A DNA stretch of 22,333 bases, from NCBI GenBank assembly GCA_900547685.1, contig URHS01000038.1:1-22333 (forward strand). Direction: 5' to 3'. This stretch comes from an uncultured Blautia sp. (lineage in GTDB: Bacteria; Bacillota; Clostridia; Lachnospirales; Lachnospiraceae). Positions 13,648 to 21,732 of this stretch are shown here, in pieces. The notes under the pieces were generated by a model. It was not told where the DNA came from. It saw only the letters and a program-made list of their open reading frames with translations, and ran no database searches. The translations under genes were made by a program, and so were the position numbers. Position 1 is the first letter of the stretch; each line of letters starts with the position of its first letter.

Positions 13648-14694
13648 ATGAAATTACCTAATGGTTATGGCAGCGTTTACAAACTGCCGGGAAATAGGCG
13701 AAAACCTTGGGCAGTACGAATCACCGTATCACGCAAGGAAGGCAAAGACGGTACTACACATTGGAAGTACAAATACTTAGGATATTATGAATCTCAGCAA
13801 CTTGCATTAAACGCACTTGCACACTTCAATGAAAACCCCTATGATATGGATGCCAACAAAACTACCTTTGCAGATGTATTTGAAAAATGGTCAGCAGAAC
13901 ACTTTCCAAAAGTATCGCAATCTAATATTCATGGTTACAATGCTTCATATAAGCTATGTGAATCATTATATAACATGAAATTTGTTGATCTTAGAAAATC
14001 CCACTTGCAGAATATTGTTGACACCTGCGGAAAGAATTATCCTACGTTGCGAAAACTTCGGGTACTATTCAATGTCATGTATAAGTTTGCTATGGAAAAT
14101 GATCTATGCAGCAAGGACTATTCCCAATACATTGACATCCGACAATACAAAGACCGTAACCCAAATAAATATGATCGCAAACCGTTCACCAAACAAGAAA
14201 TTGAAGTTCTTTGGAATACTGTTGAATCAGATGAATATTTGCAGTTCCCTTTAATTCTTGCTTATACCGGATTGCGTATTGGTGAGTTTTGGAATTTAAA
14301 ACCGGAAGATGTACACCTTGAAGAAAGATGGTTTTATGTCAGAGAATCAAAAACAGATGCTGGAATCAGAGAAGTACCTATTGCAGAAAAAATTGTACCA
14401 TTCTTTGAACATTGGCTAAACAAAAGAAATGAATATGTATTTACCAACAGACAAGGTAGAAAATTCCTTGACCGCAATTTCAGGGATTCTTATTGGAAAC
14501 CTATGATGGAATTACTGAACATGGAACATAAGCCACATGACACCCGGCACACCTGCGTTTCACTTCTGACAGAAGCAGGGGTTGATGAAAGGATCATTAA
14601 AAAGATTGTCGGACATAAAGGAAAAGGTGTGACAGAAACCGTATATACTCACTTAGATTTAGAAATCAAACTTGAAGCAATTAATAAAATATAG
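13648..14694 (+). CDS. int: Tyrosine site-specific integrase
   Basis: I chose ATG at 13648 with AAAGGA 9 bases upstream; the frame is open further left without a ribosome site. The 348-aa protein has an AP2-like arm-binding domain (residues 1-60, GSVYKLPGNRRKPWAVRITV), a SAM-like core-binding domain (70-170) and the catalytic domain with Arg210 (YTGLRIGE), Lys235, His297-x-x-Arg300 (HDTRH), His323 (GHKG) and nucleophile Tyr333 (YTHLD). The full set of catalytic residues is present. It inserts and, with helper proteins, excises the element. It sits 55 bases from the candidate right attachment site, the usual place. Confidence 0.92.
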   Translation: MKLPNGYGSVYKLPGNRRKPWAVRITVSRKEGKDGTTHWKYKYLGYYESQQLALNALAHFNENPYDMDANKTTFADVFEKWSAEHFPKVSQSNIHGYNASYKLCESLYNMKFVDLRKSHLQNIVDTCGKNYPTLRKLRVLFNVMYKFAMENDLCSKDYSQYIDIRQYKDRNPNKYDRKPFTKQEIEVLWNTVESDEYLQFPLILAYTGLRIGEFWNLKPEDVHLEERWFYVRESKTDAGIREVPIAEKIVPFFEHWLNKRNEYVFTNRQGRKFLDRNFRDSYWKPMMELLNMEHKPHDTRHTCVSLLTEAGVDERIIKKIVGHKGKGVTETVYTHLDLEIKLEAINKI

Positions 14695-14704
14695 GCATAA
14701 AGAA

Positions 14705-14735
14705 CCCCCGGAAACTTTCATTTCCGGGGGATTTT
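14705..14735 (+). terminator. Terminator after the integrase gene
   Basis: CCCCCGGAAA pairs perfectly with TTTCCGGGGG around a six-base loop, followed by ATTTTG. Confidence 0.85.
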
Positions 14736-14747
14736 GTATAGTTCTCT

Positions 14748-14786
14748 TTGTAAGCAACCTGTAGGCAACGTGTAAGCAACACTACC
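14748..14786. other. Candidate right attachment site with three 11-bp iterations
   Basis: GTAAGCAACCT, GTAGGCAACGT and GTAAGCAACAC follow one another without gaps (14750-14782). The left end at 5971 has one and a half such units. The repeated boundary sequence elsewhere carries comparable 11-bp units on the other strand (GTTGCAAACAC GTTACAAACAC), which suggests binding sites for related tyrosine recombinases. Confidence 0.5.
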
Positions 14787-14836
14787 GAGCTGCTGTGAGC
14801 ATCCACGAGCGACACCAAAATGAACACATAAGAAAA

Positions 14837-14865
14837 CCCCTTGAAAATGCAGTATTTTCAAGGGG
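14837..14865 (-). terminator. Terminator of the restriction and PHP-ATPase operon
   Basis: CCCCTTGAAAAT pairs perfectly with ATTTTCAAGGGG around a five-base loop, followed on the minus strand by TTTTCTTA. It occupies the distal end of boundary repeat copy 4, as the terminators of copies 1-3 do, though its sequence differs from theirs. Confidence 0.75.
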
Positions 14866-14904
14866 ATATAAATTTCTGTTCTTCTCTTTGATAACCTTAA
14901 TATT

Positions 14905-15029
14905 ATCTCTTAGTGAACTGAAATTAACGTTTAGGAAACTTGGAAGGCTTGATTTTACTGGGTTCTTGGAATGTGGTGTTGCAAACACGTTACAAACACA
15001 GGACTTCTCATTACTCCTCAGAACTCCTC
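14905..15029 (-). repeat. Module-boundary repeat, copy 4
   Basis: In the minus sense it starts GAGGAGTTCTGAGGAGTAAT, then has two 11-bp units (GTGTTTGTAAC, GTGTTTGCAAC) and the core CCAGTAAAATCAAGCCTTCC, then CCTAAACGTTAATTTCAG. The hairpin and terminator further on differ in sequence from copies 1-3. It follows the 95-aa gene by about 100 bases. The stretch 14787-14836 between it and the att site holds no gene I can support. Confidence 0.7.
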
Positions 15030-15038
15030 TAAATTGTC

Positions 15039-15080
15039 AAAGAGGGAGAATTAACCCAAATGCGTGTCTCCCTCTTTTTT
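15039..15080. terminator. Bidirectional-looking terminator after the 95-aa gene
   Basis: AAAGAGGGAGA pairs perfectly with TCTCCCTCTTT. On the plus strand TTT follows; on the minus strand the stem is followed by GACAATTT. It would help end the long minus-strand operon. Confidence 0.6.
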
Positions 15081-15127
15081 CTTACAATATCCCTCAAACT
15101 CAATAATATAATTCTATTCTTCTCGTT

Positions 15128-15415
15128 TTATTCCTCTGAAAAACACTTTTCTCTCATTTTGGAAATTACTCCTTGACATATTTCATCTACTGTGGAATAT
15201 GTTCTTTTATCCGCTTTATCTGGATTTTCAATTAAATTAACAATCTTAATCTCCATGTCTTTATCGATATCAGCAAACACATACTCGTAAAAATCCATTG
15301 TTCTAAATTCCATTGTTTTCTTATCAATTTTAAATGGTTCTTTTTTCTCATTTGGATTCGTATTTTCCACAATATACTCTTCATCCGTACATTTAAAGTT
15401 CAATGTTTTTTTCAT
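15128..15415 (-). CDS. Unknown 95-aa partner of the PHP-ATPase
   Basis: The protein starts MKKTLNFKCTDEEYIVENTN and has a strongly charged centre (FKIDKKTMEFRTMDFYEYVF) and a helical end (VDEICQGVISKMREKCFSEE). No family is recognised. Its start lies 23 bases inside the end of the PHP-ATPase gene and has GGAAGG upstream, so the two are translated together. This intimacy suggests a physical partner or regulator. It has no membrane segment or nuclease motif. Confidence 0.75.
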   Translation of the reverse strand: MKKTLNFKCTDEEYIVENTNPNEKKEPFKIDKKTMEFRTMDFYEYVFADIDKDMEIKIVNLIENPDKADKRTYSTVDEICQGVISKMREKCFSEE

Positions 15416-17762
15416 ATCGCTTCATCCTTCCTAAAATAGTTTGTAAACCACCATCAATATTATCAGCAACAATTTTTAAAATACTATACTCATCATTTTC
15501 GTATTCTAATGCTCCAGACTTTATCTCCAATCGACCATTTTCTTTGCAAAGGAAAATAACATTATCAACATCAAGATTTACAATAAATTGAGGATTATGT
15601 GTAACCATAATCACTTGGCGATTCTGCCCCATATTTCTAAATTGATCTAATACTTTTTCCTTAATTGCTTTTTGAGAAATATGATCTTCTGGCTGATCGA
15701 TTAAATAAATCCCTTTATCCCTTGTTTCACCACAAATAAGTGTAAAATACATTTGTGCATCAAAACCAGAGGATACTTCTTCAAAAACGTCCATTGTTTC
15801 TTCAATAATTGTATTTCCAATTTTAAAATCTTTATCTAATTTACTATTTATTTTCATTTTAAGAACCCCTAATGGACTAACGGATTCGTCATCTGATGGA
15901 TAGTTTTTGATAAACTCCTTCAATTCTCTTTCTGTTACACTTTCCGTATCTAATACTTTCCCCCTCTTCAATACATTTTTCAAAATCTCTTCAATGTATT
16001 CTTGTCCAATTTTCTCTATTTGTACCTTTGATATGAATTTATATTTATCAACTGGATTACACTCCGGTTCAATAACTACTGTTTTCACATTCGGTTCATA
16101 TTTTTCAACTGACTCCTTTTTCTCTATCAGTTTACAAATATCTTGTATAGCCTCATTCTTCGACTCAACAAAATCAGAATAAACAGCTTGTTCATCAGTA
16201 ATTTTTTTACTATACCTCTGTTTAAAATGTGCCATATAAGTATTATATACATTTATTTTCTCATTTTCTTGTTTCTGTGCCTTCAAAGTTTCCTCATATT
16301 TTTCCAACATAAGTTCAAAAACTTCTACTGTATTCTCGATAGATTGTTTATCTCTATCACGCAATACTTTATTGCACAAAATCTCCTTTAATTCTGAAAT
16401 AACTGTTTCAAAATGTCCTATTAATTTCTGGATTTCTGTTATTTTTATCTTTTTTACTGTTCCAACAAACGTAAGACTTTTATCCAGAATTTCATCTACC
16501 GTAATATTAAACGATGGAAGTTCCTCCACCTTTTTATCATAGTCAAATTTGTTTTCTAAACACTCATATAAATTTTGTAAATCTTTCTCAACAAGACTTC
16601 GATATTTGCTAGCATTTATTTGTTCTGGATAAAACTGTGTCAAATACTTATTTGGTTTCATTCCATCTGAGTCAAATATTTCTCGTATTTCCCCTTGCTG
16701 ATTAAACATGAATATATTTTCTTCTGGAACTTTCGTTTTTATTGATGTGTTATTTTTCTCCAAATATTTTTCGTACCCTTTTTTCAGTTTCCCATCATTT
16801 ATTTTAGTATTATTTGTAATTGCATGAAGAAACAACGATTTCCCAATAGAATTATCTCCTATAATTACATTCAATCCCTTTGACATTGGTATACATACTT
16901 GATTCCCAGAAATATCCAATTCAATTTCTAAAATACTCTTTTCAACAGGATTAAAAAATTTATCCACTAAACTAATCCTGTGTCTATCTGTAACTGCCAT
17001 TGCCAAACCTTTAAATGTTGGTAATGATTTAATATATGTAAACGCAAACTGCGTTTTTTCTTCTTTTTCAGTATTTGGATAATATTCCCAATTATGACAA
17101 TCTGATCCCGTAATAAATCTTAGATTTTCACCCAAATCATTATCCTCTAAAAAAGCCTTATTATATATTTCATTCTTTTTATTTCTAAACTCATACGCAT
17201 CAAAATAATCTAAAAAAACCAGTTCATTAAAAGTATCTTTTCCTAATACCATAACATCGTTTGCATGTGCTTTGTGTTGTGACGAAACCGTCTTTTTTTG
17301 ATGTGCAATCATCACAAAATCAATATTTATTTCATTCAATATCTCAAAATAATCGTTTTTAGGATAAGCCCCTTTATTTTTTCTATATGCAGTCTTTCCT
17401 ATTCCATTCTTCATTATTTGCTCAATGTTTTTTACTTTAGTATCATCCCTATCATCAAAAATAGTAACAATATGTATAACTTTCCCCTCTACAAATTCAA
17501 CCGAAAATTCAATTCCCGGAAGGACTTTCTTTATACAGTTCTCCTCCGTTTCTTCACATTTTAACTTTTTATATATTTCATAATTAAATTCATCATGATC
17601 TGTAATCGCACATAATTCTATCTCATTATCAATCAATTTTTGAGTTAATACAGGTAAATTTTCCAATGTATTATTTGCCACTTTGTCCTTATCTTTATTT
17701 TTGGAATATACCGAATGAATATGCAAATCTATTTTTGTACCCTTACTTACTACTTTATCCAT
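15393..17762 (-). CDS. PHP phosphoesterase fused to an SMC/ABC-type ATPase (TrlF-like architecture)
   Basis: The 789-aa protein has an N-terminal PHP domain (residues 10-260) with metal-binding motifs DLHIHS (His14, His16), TDHDE (His56), GIEFS (Glu85), His97, IAH (His154) and GSDCH (Asp221, His223). It then has a split ABC-type ATPase: Walker A GDNSIGKS (302-309), a long charged coiled-coil middle (about 410-620), Walker B GIYLIDQPED (684-693) and H-loop VTHNP (721-725). The N-terminus resembles proteins named TrlF-family AAA-like ATPases, though this one is shorter. PHP domains cleave phosphoesters, so the ATPase may gate a nuclease or nucleotidase. Its position after R-M and vsr genes suggests phage defence. 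That role is inferred. Confidence 0.85.
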   Translation of the reverse strand: MDKVVSKGTKIDLHIHSVYSKNKDKDKVANNTLENLPVLTQKLIDNEIELCAITDHDEFNYEIYKKLKCEETEENCIKKVLPGIEFSVEFVEGKVIHIVTIFDDRDDTKVKNIEQIMKNGIGKTAYRKNKGAYPKNDYFEILNEINIDFVMIAHQKKTVSSQHKAHANDVMVLGKDTFNELVFLDYFDAYEFRNKKNEIYNKAFLEDNDLGENLRFITGSDCHNWEYYPNTEKEEKTQFAFTYIKSLPTFKGLAMAVTDRHRISLVDKFFNPVEKSILEIELDISGNQVCIPMSKGLNVIIGDNSIGKSLFLHAITNNTKINDGKLKKGYEKYLEKNNTSIKTKVPEENIFMFNQQGEIREIFDSDGMKPNKYLTQFYPEQINASKYRSLVEKDLQNLYECLENKFDYDKKVEELPSFNITVDEILDKSLTFVGTVKKIKITEIQKLIGHFETVISELKEILCNKVLRDRDKQSIENTVEVFELMLEKYEETLKAQKQENEKINVYNTYMAHFKQRYSKKITDEQAVYSDFVESKNEAIQDICKLIEKKESVEKYEPNVKTVVIEPECNPVDKYKFISKVQIEKIGQEYIEEILKNVLKRGKVLDTESVTERELKEFIKNYPSDDESVSPLGVLKMKINSKLDKDFKIGNTIIEETMDVFEEVSSGFDAQMYFTLICGETRDKGIYLIDQPEDHISQKAIKEKVLDQFRNMGQNRQVIMVTHNPQFIVNLDVDNVIFLCKENGRLEIKSGALEYENDEYSILKIVADNIDGGLQTILGRMKRYEKNIEL

Positions 17763-17821
17763 ACTTACTTTCTCCTAATCTATCATTTGCTTTTGGTATG
17801 ACTAATTACCCATTTCTTCGC

Positions 17822-18256
17822 TTATCTCTCTTCGACAATGGCATCAAAAATAGCTTCCTCAACAACCCTTACACATTCATCAAGATTTTTCTGGATATCC
17901 TTTCCCCAAAATCTAATTACAGTCCAACCTCTAAATAAAAGCTGCTTATTCACTTCATCATCACGTATCCTATTATTGGATATTTTTTTGAGCCAATAAT
18001 CACTGTTGGAACCTCTCTCGATTCTGGGTTTCAAAATTTCCCAATCTTTTCCATGAAAAAATTCACTATCGCAGAAAATAGCAATTTTATATTTGGTTAA
18101 GACAATATCTGGTTTTCCCGGCAAACTCTTATCATTTTTCCGATAACGATATCCTTTATGCCACAATGCCTTTCTTAATCTCAATTCTATGCTAGTATCT
18201 TTTGCTCGAATACGTTGCATATTTTTCCTGCGCTGTTCTTTCGTTAAATTATCCAT
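17822..18256 (-). CDS. vsr: Very short patch repair endonuclease (Vsr)
   Basis: The 144-aa protein has the family start MDNLTKEQRRKNMQRIRAKD and T-S-I-E-L (Glu of the catalytic site), then LPGKPDIVLTKYKIAIFCDS (catalytic Asp in PD) and EFFHGKDW (His). It also has the C-terminal GWTVIRFWGKDI motif. Vsr nicks next to T in T:G mismatches that arise when 5-methylcytosine deaminates and so protects the sites of m5C methyltransferases. The zinc-binding cysteine usually after FWHG is replaced (HGKDW), a common variation. The gene starts next to the stop of an m5C methyltransferase, exactly the expected partner. Confidence 0.93.
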   Translation of the reverse strand: MDNLTKEQRRKNMQRIRAKDTSIELRLRKALWHKGYRYRKNDKSLPGKPDIVLTKYKIAIFCDSEFFHGKDWEILKPRIERGSNSDYWLKKISNNRIRDDEVNKQLLFRGWTVIRFWGKDIQKNLDECVRVVEEAIFDAIVEER

Positions 18257-18257
18257 T

Positions 18258-19226
18258 TTAATTCTTCTTCAGCTCTTTACTTACCGCTTTTGCAACATAC
18301 CAAAACATTACTGGAGGAATAGCATTTCCCAACGCTCTATACTGTGCAGCTTCACTTCCGACCAATTCAAAGTCATCTGGAAAAGATTGAATTCTTGCTA
18401 CCTCTCTTGGCGTAAAACGTCTATATCTTTCACCTTCCATAAGTACCGGATCTGTACTATTTAAAGATACTTTCGCCAAATGAGCACCTACTGTATTACA
18501 AGGTTTATTGATATCCTGTGCTCTTCCCTTGTTCATACTCTCACGTTTTTTCATCATTCCTGCAACTGCTCGCTCACTAAAAAAATACTTTTCATCTACA
18601 CGTTTTTCAATTACAGTTTTTAATGGTGTATATTTAGTTTCATCCTCTATCTCTGCTTCAGGAAATGAAAATGTTATGTTCAAATCTTTTCTGAATCCAA
18701 CAATTATAACACGCTCCCTTTTTTGTGGGACACCATAATCTGCCGAATTCAAAATCTGATATTGTACATCATAACCGCTTTCTTCAAATTCCTTCAAAAT
18801 CAGCGGAAATGCACTTCTCTTATTCGCTGTAAGTATTCCTTTTACATTTTCTGCAATAAAGCATTTAGGCTGCCGCCCTCTTAAAATCCTACACATTTCA
18901 AAAAAAAGTTTTCCTCGTTCATCTTTTACTCCCAATCGTTTCGGATTTTGTGCTACAATAGAAAACGATTGACATGGAAACCCTCCTGTTAAAATGTCAA
19001 ACTCTGGTATTTCTTCTGTTTTCACTTCTCTTATATCTCGATTGTCTGGTGTTATCCCAAAATTCTCTTTAAAAATCTTGCATGCATTATCATCTATATC
19101 GTTAGCGTACACAATCTCCATACTATTGGAATTATAATATTTACCCAAAAAATCAAAATCACCGAGCAATCCAACATCGGTTCCTCCACATCCACAAAAC
19201 AGCGACGCAACTTTTAATTTTTCCAT
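18258..19226 (-). CDS. DNA (cytosine-5) methyltransferase, second of the R-M system
   Basis: The 322-aa protein has the m5C order: motif I LKVASLFCGCGGTDVG (SAM binding), motif IV GGFPCQS with catalytic Cys85, motif VI AENV (125-128), motif VIII QKRERVIIVG (168-177), a short target-recognition region (about 185-270) and motifs IX-X (RRFTPREVARIQSFPDDF, GNAIPP). It starts 13 bases inside the restriction endonuclease gene with GAGGAG upstream. Two different m5C enzymes around one nuclease suggest an asymmetric site with each strand methylated by its own enzyme. Confidence 0.95.
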   Translation of the reverse strand: MEKLKVASLFCGCGGTDVGLLGDFDFLGKYYNSNSMEIVYANDIDDNACKIFKENFGITPDNRDIREVKTEEIPEFDILTGGFPCQSFSIVAQNPKRLGVKDERGKLFFEMCRILRGRQPKCFIAENVKGILTANKRSAFPLILKEFEESGYDVQYQILNSADYGVPQKRERVIIVGFRKDLNITFSFPEAEIEDETKYTPLKTVIEKRVDEKYFFSERAVAGMMKKRESMNKGRAQDINKPCNTVGAHLAKVSLNSTDPVLMEGERYRRFTPREVARIQSFPDDFELVGSEAAQYRALGNAIPPVMFWYVAKAVSKELKKN

Positions 19227-20677
19227 GTTAACAACTCCTCAAATTGTCCTACTTCTTTAGGATCGAATGTTATATCTGCACCATCAGAAGGTATCATATT
19301 TATCTTATCCTTTTTATAAAGTCCAACTGGATCCTGTAATAAAAATAACTTTCGTTCATTCTTACTTAACATCAACCGATATACATAATATCTGTCATGT
19401 GTACTGCTTGCAGTATTCCACTCATTTTTTGTAAGATGTATTCGATTGAAATGTAATGGCTTTGAACTAATCGTTGTTTTTACCTCTATATATCGTTTTC
19501 TTTCATCCAATTCTACTGAACTAATATCATATCCAACCGCAAACTGTGTAGGTATTCGTTTAATCAAATGTAACAAGTCTTCACGACCGCCTAACTTAAT
19601 TCTCATGCATTCATGCCCGTGCACTAAATTTTCCCCTATATCACCAATATCTTTTGTTGTCAGCTGATCAAAATATTGTATGATACGCTTTTCTAATATG
19701 TTATCTCTTTGAATTAAATCCGATAAACCACTTGTTTCTACATTTGCTGTATTTTCCTTTAACTGTCTTAATTCTTCCTCATCGCTTGCAATATATGCCA
19801 AAATATCTGTAGAGAAATCTGTATCTGCCATATCTCTATTGACATAAGAAAACCAACCTCTGATACATGCTTTGACATCTTCCATAGTTCCGCTTTTTTG
19901 GCAAATCATTTTATCATACTCATCGAACCATTCATTAGATTCACAAAACTTTACTATAGATTCCTCTTCCAAAGTATTCAAATAATAAGTTCTGCTATCA
20001 TATGTTTTTAAAAGGTTAGCAATTTCCATATAATCAATAATATCTCCAGCATATCTTATAACATCGCCAGTCTGATCATATGTGACTCCATTTTCCCTAT
20101 TTTGAAAAATTCTGTCCCATGTTCTCTCTACTCCTTCACAGTCTCTTGTAACTCGCAAATCATTGAATATACAATGGCACACTTCAAATTTAGTAATACC
20201 AATAGAATTTCCACCATCACGATTAGCATATTTCAATAACTTTAAAATATATTGAGCTGGTTTAAAATGAATTCCTTCTTCAATTTGTTCCAAAACTCTG
20301 TTTGGCTTTATATGCGCTCCCGGATACTGGAAATTATAAAGAAATGTTTTAAAACACTCTACTAAATCTCCACTCTTGGCAAGTTCTATCGCACGCCTTC
20401 CTGGTTTATCTGTTGTATCTGTATGTTCTATAAAGCCAAATAATGCTGAGATTTCTGTTCTCCAATTATTTATGGTCTTTAATTCTCTATGTGCATTTCC
20501 CGGATAACGGAATAACGCTGCATTTACTTCCTCTACAAACTTATCTACTTCTTTTTCACCAACACGAGAAATTTCTTCAGCAACATAAATCAATACATTT
20601 TCTATGTCCCCTTTAAATCTAGGACGAACATGATGTACTCTAAAAAAATATTCTTCTGGAACTTTATACTCTTCCAC
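19214..20677 (-). CDS. Restriction endonuclease candidate with C-terminal DUF3883 PD-(D/E)XK domain
   Basis: The 487-aa protein starts at a GTG at 20677, with GGAG ten bases upstream. Residues 1-330 are mostly helical with no clear domain (PEEYFFRVHHVRPRFKGDIE at the start), probably the DNA-recognition part. Residues 345-470 match DUF3883: DIGDIGENLVHGHECMR, then GYDISS (Asp384), YIEVKTT (Glu398, Lys400) and YYVYRLML. The D...E-x-K set is a nuclease active site. Lying between two m5C methyltransferase genes and overlapping one of them, it is very probably the restriction enzyme of a type II system, perhaps type IIS. The recognition site cannot be read from the sequence. Confidence 0.8.
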   Translation of the reverse strand: MEEYKVPEEYFFRVHHVRPRFKGDIENVLIYVAEEISRVGEKEVDKFVEEVNAALFRYPGNAHRELKTINNWRTEISALFGFIEHTDTTDKPGRRAIELAKSGDLVECFKTFLYNFQYPGAHIKPNRVLEQIEEGIHFKPAQYILKLLKYANRDGGNSIGITKFEVCHCIFNDLRVTRDCEGVERTWDRIFQNRENGVTYDQTGDVIRYAGDIIDYMEIANLLKTYDSRTYYLNTLEEESIVKFCESNEWFDEYDKMICQKSGTMEDVKACIRGWFSYVNRDMADTDFSTDILAYIASDEEELRQLKENTANVETSGLSDLIQRDNILEKRIIQYFDQLTTKDIGDIGENLVHGHECMRIKLGGREDLLHLIKRIPTQFAVGYDISSVELDERKRYIEVKTTISSKPLHFNRIHLTKNEWNTASSTHDRYYVYRLMLSKNERKLFLLQDPVGLYKKDKINMIPSDGADITFDPKEVGQFEELLTWKN

Positions 20678-20679
20678 TA

Positions 20680-21732
20680 TTATTCATCTCCTAATGCTTT
20701 TTTCAACTGTTCTGCAATGCATTGTGCCATTAGTGGAGGAACTGCATTGCCTACTTGCCTAAACTGTTGCGTCTTATTTCCCAAGAAAATAAAATCATCT
20801 GGAAATGACTGTAGTCTTGCACACTCCCTAACAGTAGGTACACGATTATACTTATAATGAAAATGGTGTCGATGGCCTGTATCGATTGTTGGTGCTGGTT
20901 TATCACTCGCAAATCTTGTCCACGCAACATGAAAATTTCTACTATTTATGTATTCATCCGGCAGGTCTTTATAATTTCCTCCATCTGGAACTAAAGAAAT
21001 TATTTTTTTTACTCGGTCAGAGTGATTAGCCGCAATGTGATTTTTAACCACTTCAGAATTTTTACGCATTATTTTCTGATACTCATTTTGTGGCTGCATC
21101 AAATAATCTAAACCCTCTTCTCCAAGTTCGTCCTCTAATGTTGGTAAATCTGACAATGCCATACTGCAACTCACCTTATTTTCACGTATTTCAGGGTACA
21201 CAAATTCTCCCTCTTTGATTCCTACAAATACCACTCTCTTTCTATTTTGTGGGACACCATAATCAGCCGCACATAATATCTTGTATTGAATATGGTATCC
21301 CATCTCTGTAAACTTTTCTATAATGCTATCTTTAATCTGACCACCAAATAATCCTACTAATCCCGGCACATTTTCTATTACAAATGCTTTAGGCTGTATT
21401 TCTTTCACTAAACGAATATATGATAAATATAATTTATTTCTAGGATCGTCAAACTTTCTAGGACCCGAAAGCGACATTCCCTGACACGGCGGTCCACCAA
21501 TAATTACATCAATTCTTTGATCACCAATTAGCGGTTTAATATCCTCTTCATATGTTACTTCTGTTATATCTCCGCAGATTGATTTAGCACCATAATGATT
21601 CAGTTCAAATGTTTCTAAAGCTTTTGAATCATTATCTATTCCTAGTAAAATATTATATCCTGCCTTTTCAAATCCATAAGACAGACCTCCGCAACCGCAA
21701 AATAAATCTATTGCATTTAACTTATTTTTCAT
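20680..21732 (-). CDS. DNA (cytosine-5) methyltransferase, first of the R-M system
   Basis: I chose ATG at 21732 because it overlaps the end of the HTH gene by 11 bases; upstream in-frame starts would lie inside that gene. The 350-aa protein has motif I NAIDLFCGCGGLSYGFEKAG, motif IV GGPPCQGMS with catalytic Cys83, motif VI ENV (120-122), motif VIII QNRKRVVFVG and the motif IX-X end (VRECARLQSFPDDF, GNAVPPLM). A variable recognition part lies at about 200-290. It differs clearly from the second methyltransferase in this operon, so they are not recent duplicates. Confidence 0.95.
   Translation of the reverse strand: MKNKLNAIDLFCGCGGLSYGFEKAGYNILLGIDNDSKALETFELNHYGAKSICGDITEVTYEEDIKPLIGDQRIDVIIGGPPCQGMSLSGPRKFDDPRNKLYLSYIRLVKEIQPKAFVIENVPGLVGLFGGQIKDSIIEKFTEMGYHIQYKILCAADYGVPQNRKRVVFVGIKEGEFVYPEIRENKVSCSMALSDLPTLEDELGEEGLDYLMQPQNEYQKIMRKNSEVVKNHIAANHSDRVKKIISLVPDGGNYKDLPDEYINSRNFHVAWTRFASDKPAPTIDTGHRHHFHYKYNRVPTVRECARLQSFPDDFIFLGNKTQQFRQVGNAVPPLMAQCIAEQLKKALGDE

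Larger units (their letters stand above)
5971..14786. mobile_element. Integrated phage-satellite-like element with capsid genes, about 8.8 kb
   Basis: The element runs from a candidate att site at 5971-5990 to one at 14748-14786, with the tyrosine integrase beside the right end. Inside are a lysogeny-type switch, a primase-helicase, small early genes, a scaffold, a major capsid protein and four small late genes, then a type I toxin-antitoxin pair. Every frame in the interval was considered. No terminase, portal, head protease, tail, holin-endolysin or relaxase is recognisable, and the space left over is too small for them. The size and gene set fit a satellite that makes a shell but needs a helper for packaging and tails. 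A degraded prophage is the alternative. Confidence 0.7.

Noticed and set aside
5971..14786. Ordinary complete prophage
   Set aside because: No terminase, portal, protease, tail, holin or endolysin can be found, and there is no room for them.
14782..15106. Frames on both strands over repeat copy 4 as genes
   Set aside because: They cover terminator, repeat and att sequence; no ribosome site or family resemblance.
17763..17821. A separate promoter for the PHP-ATPase gene
   Set aside because: The gap is 59 bases with a ribosome site but no minus 35 and minus 10 pair that stands out.
18258..21732. The two methyltransferase genes as a recent duplication
   Set aside because: Beyond the family motifs they differ in length, spacing and recognition region.
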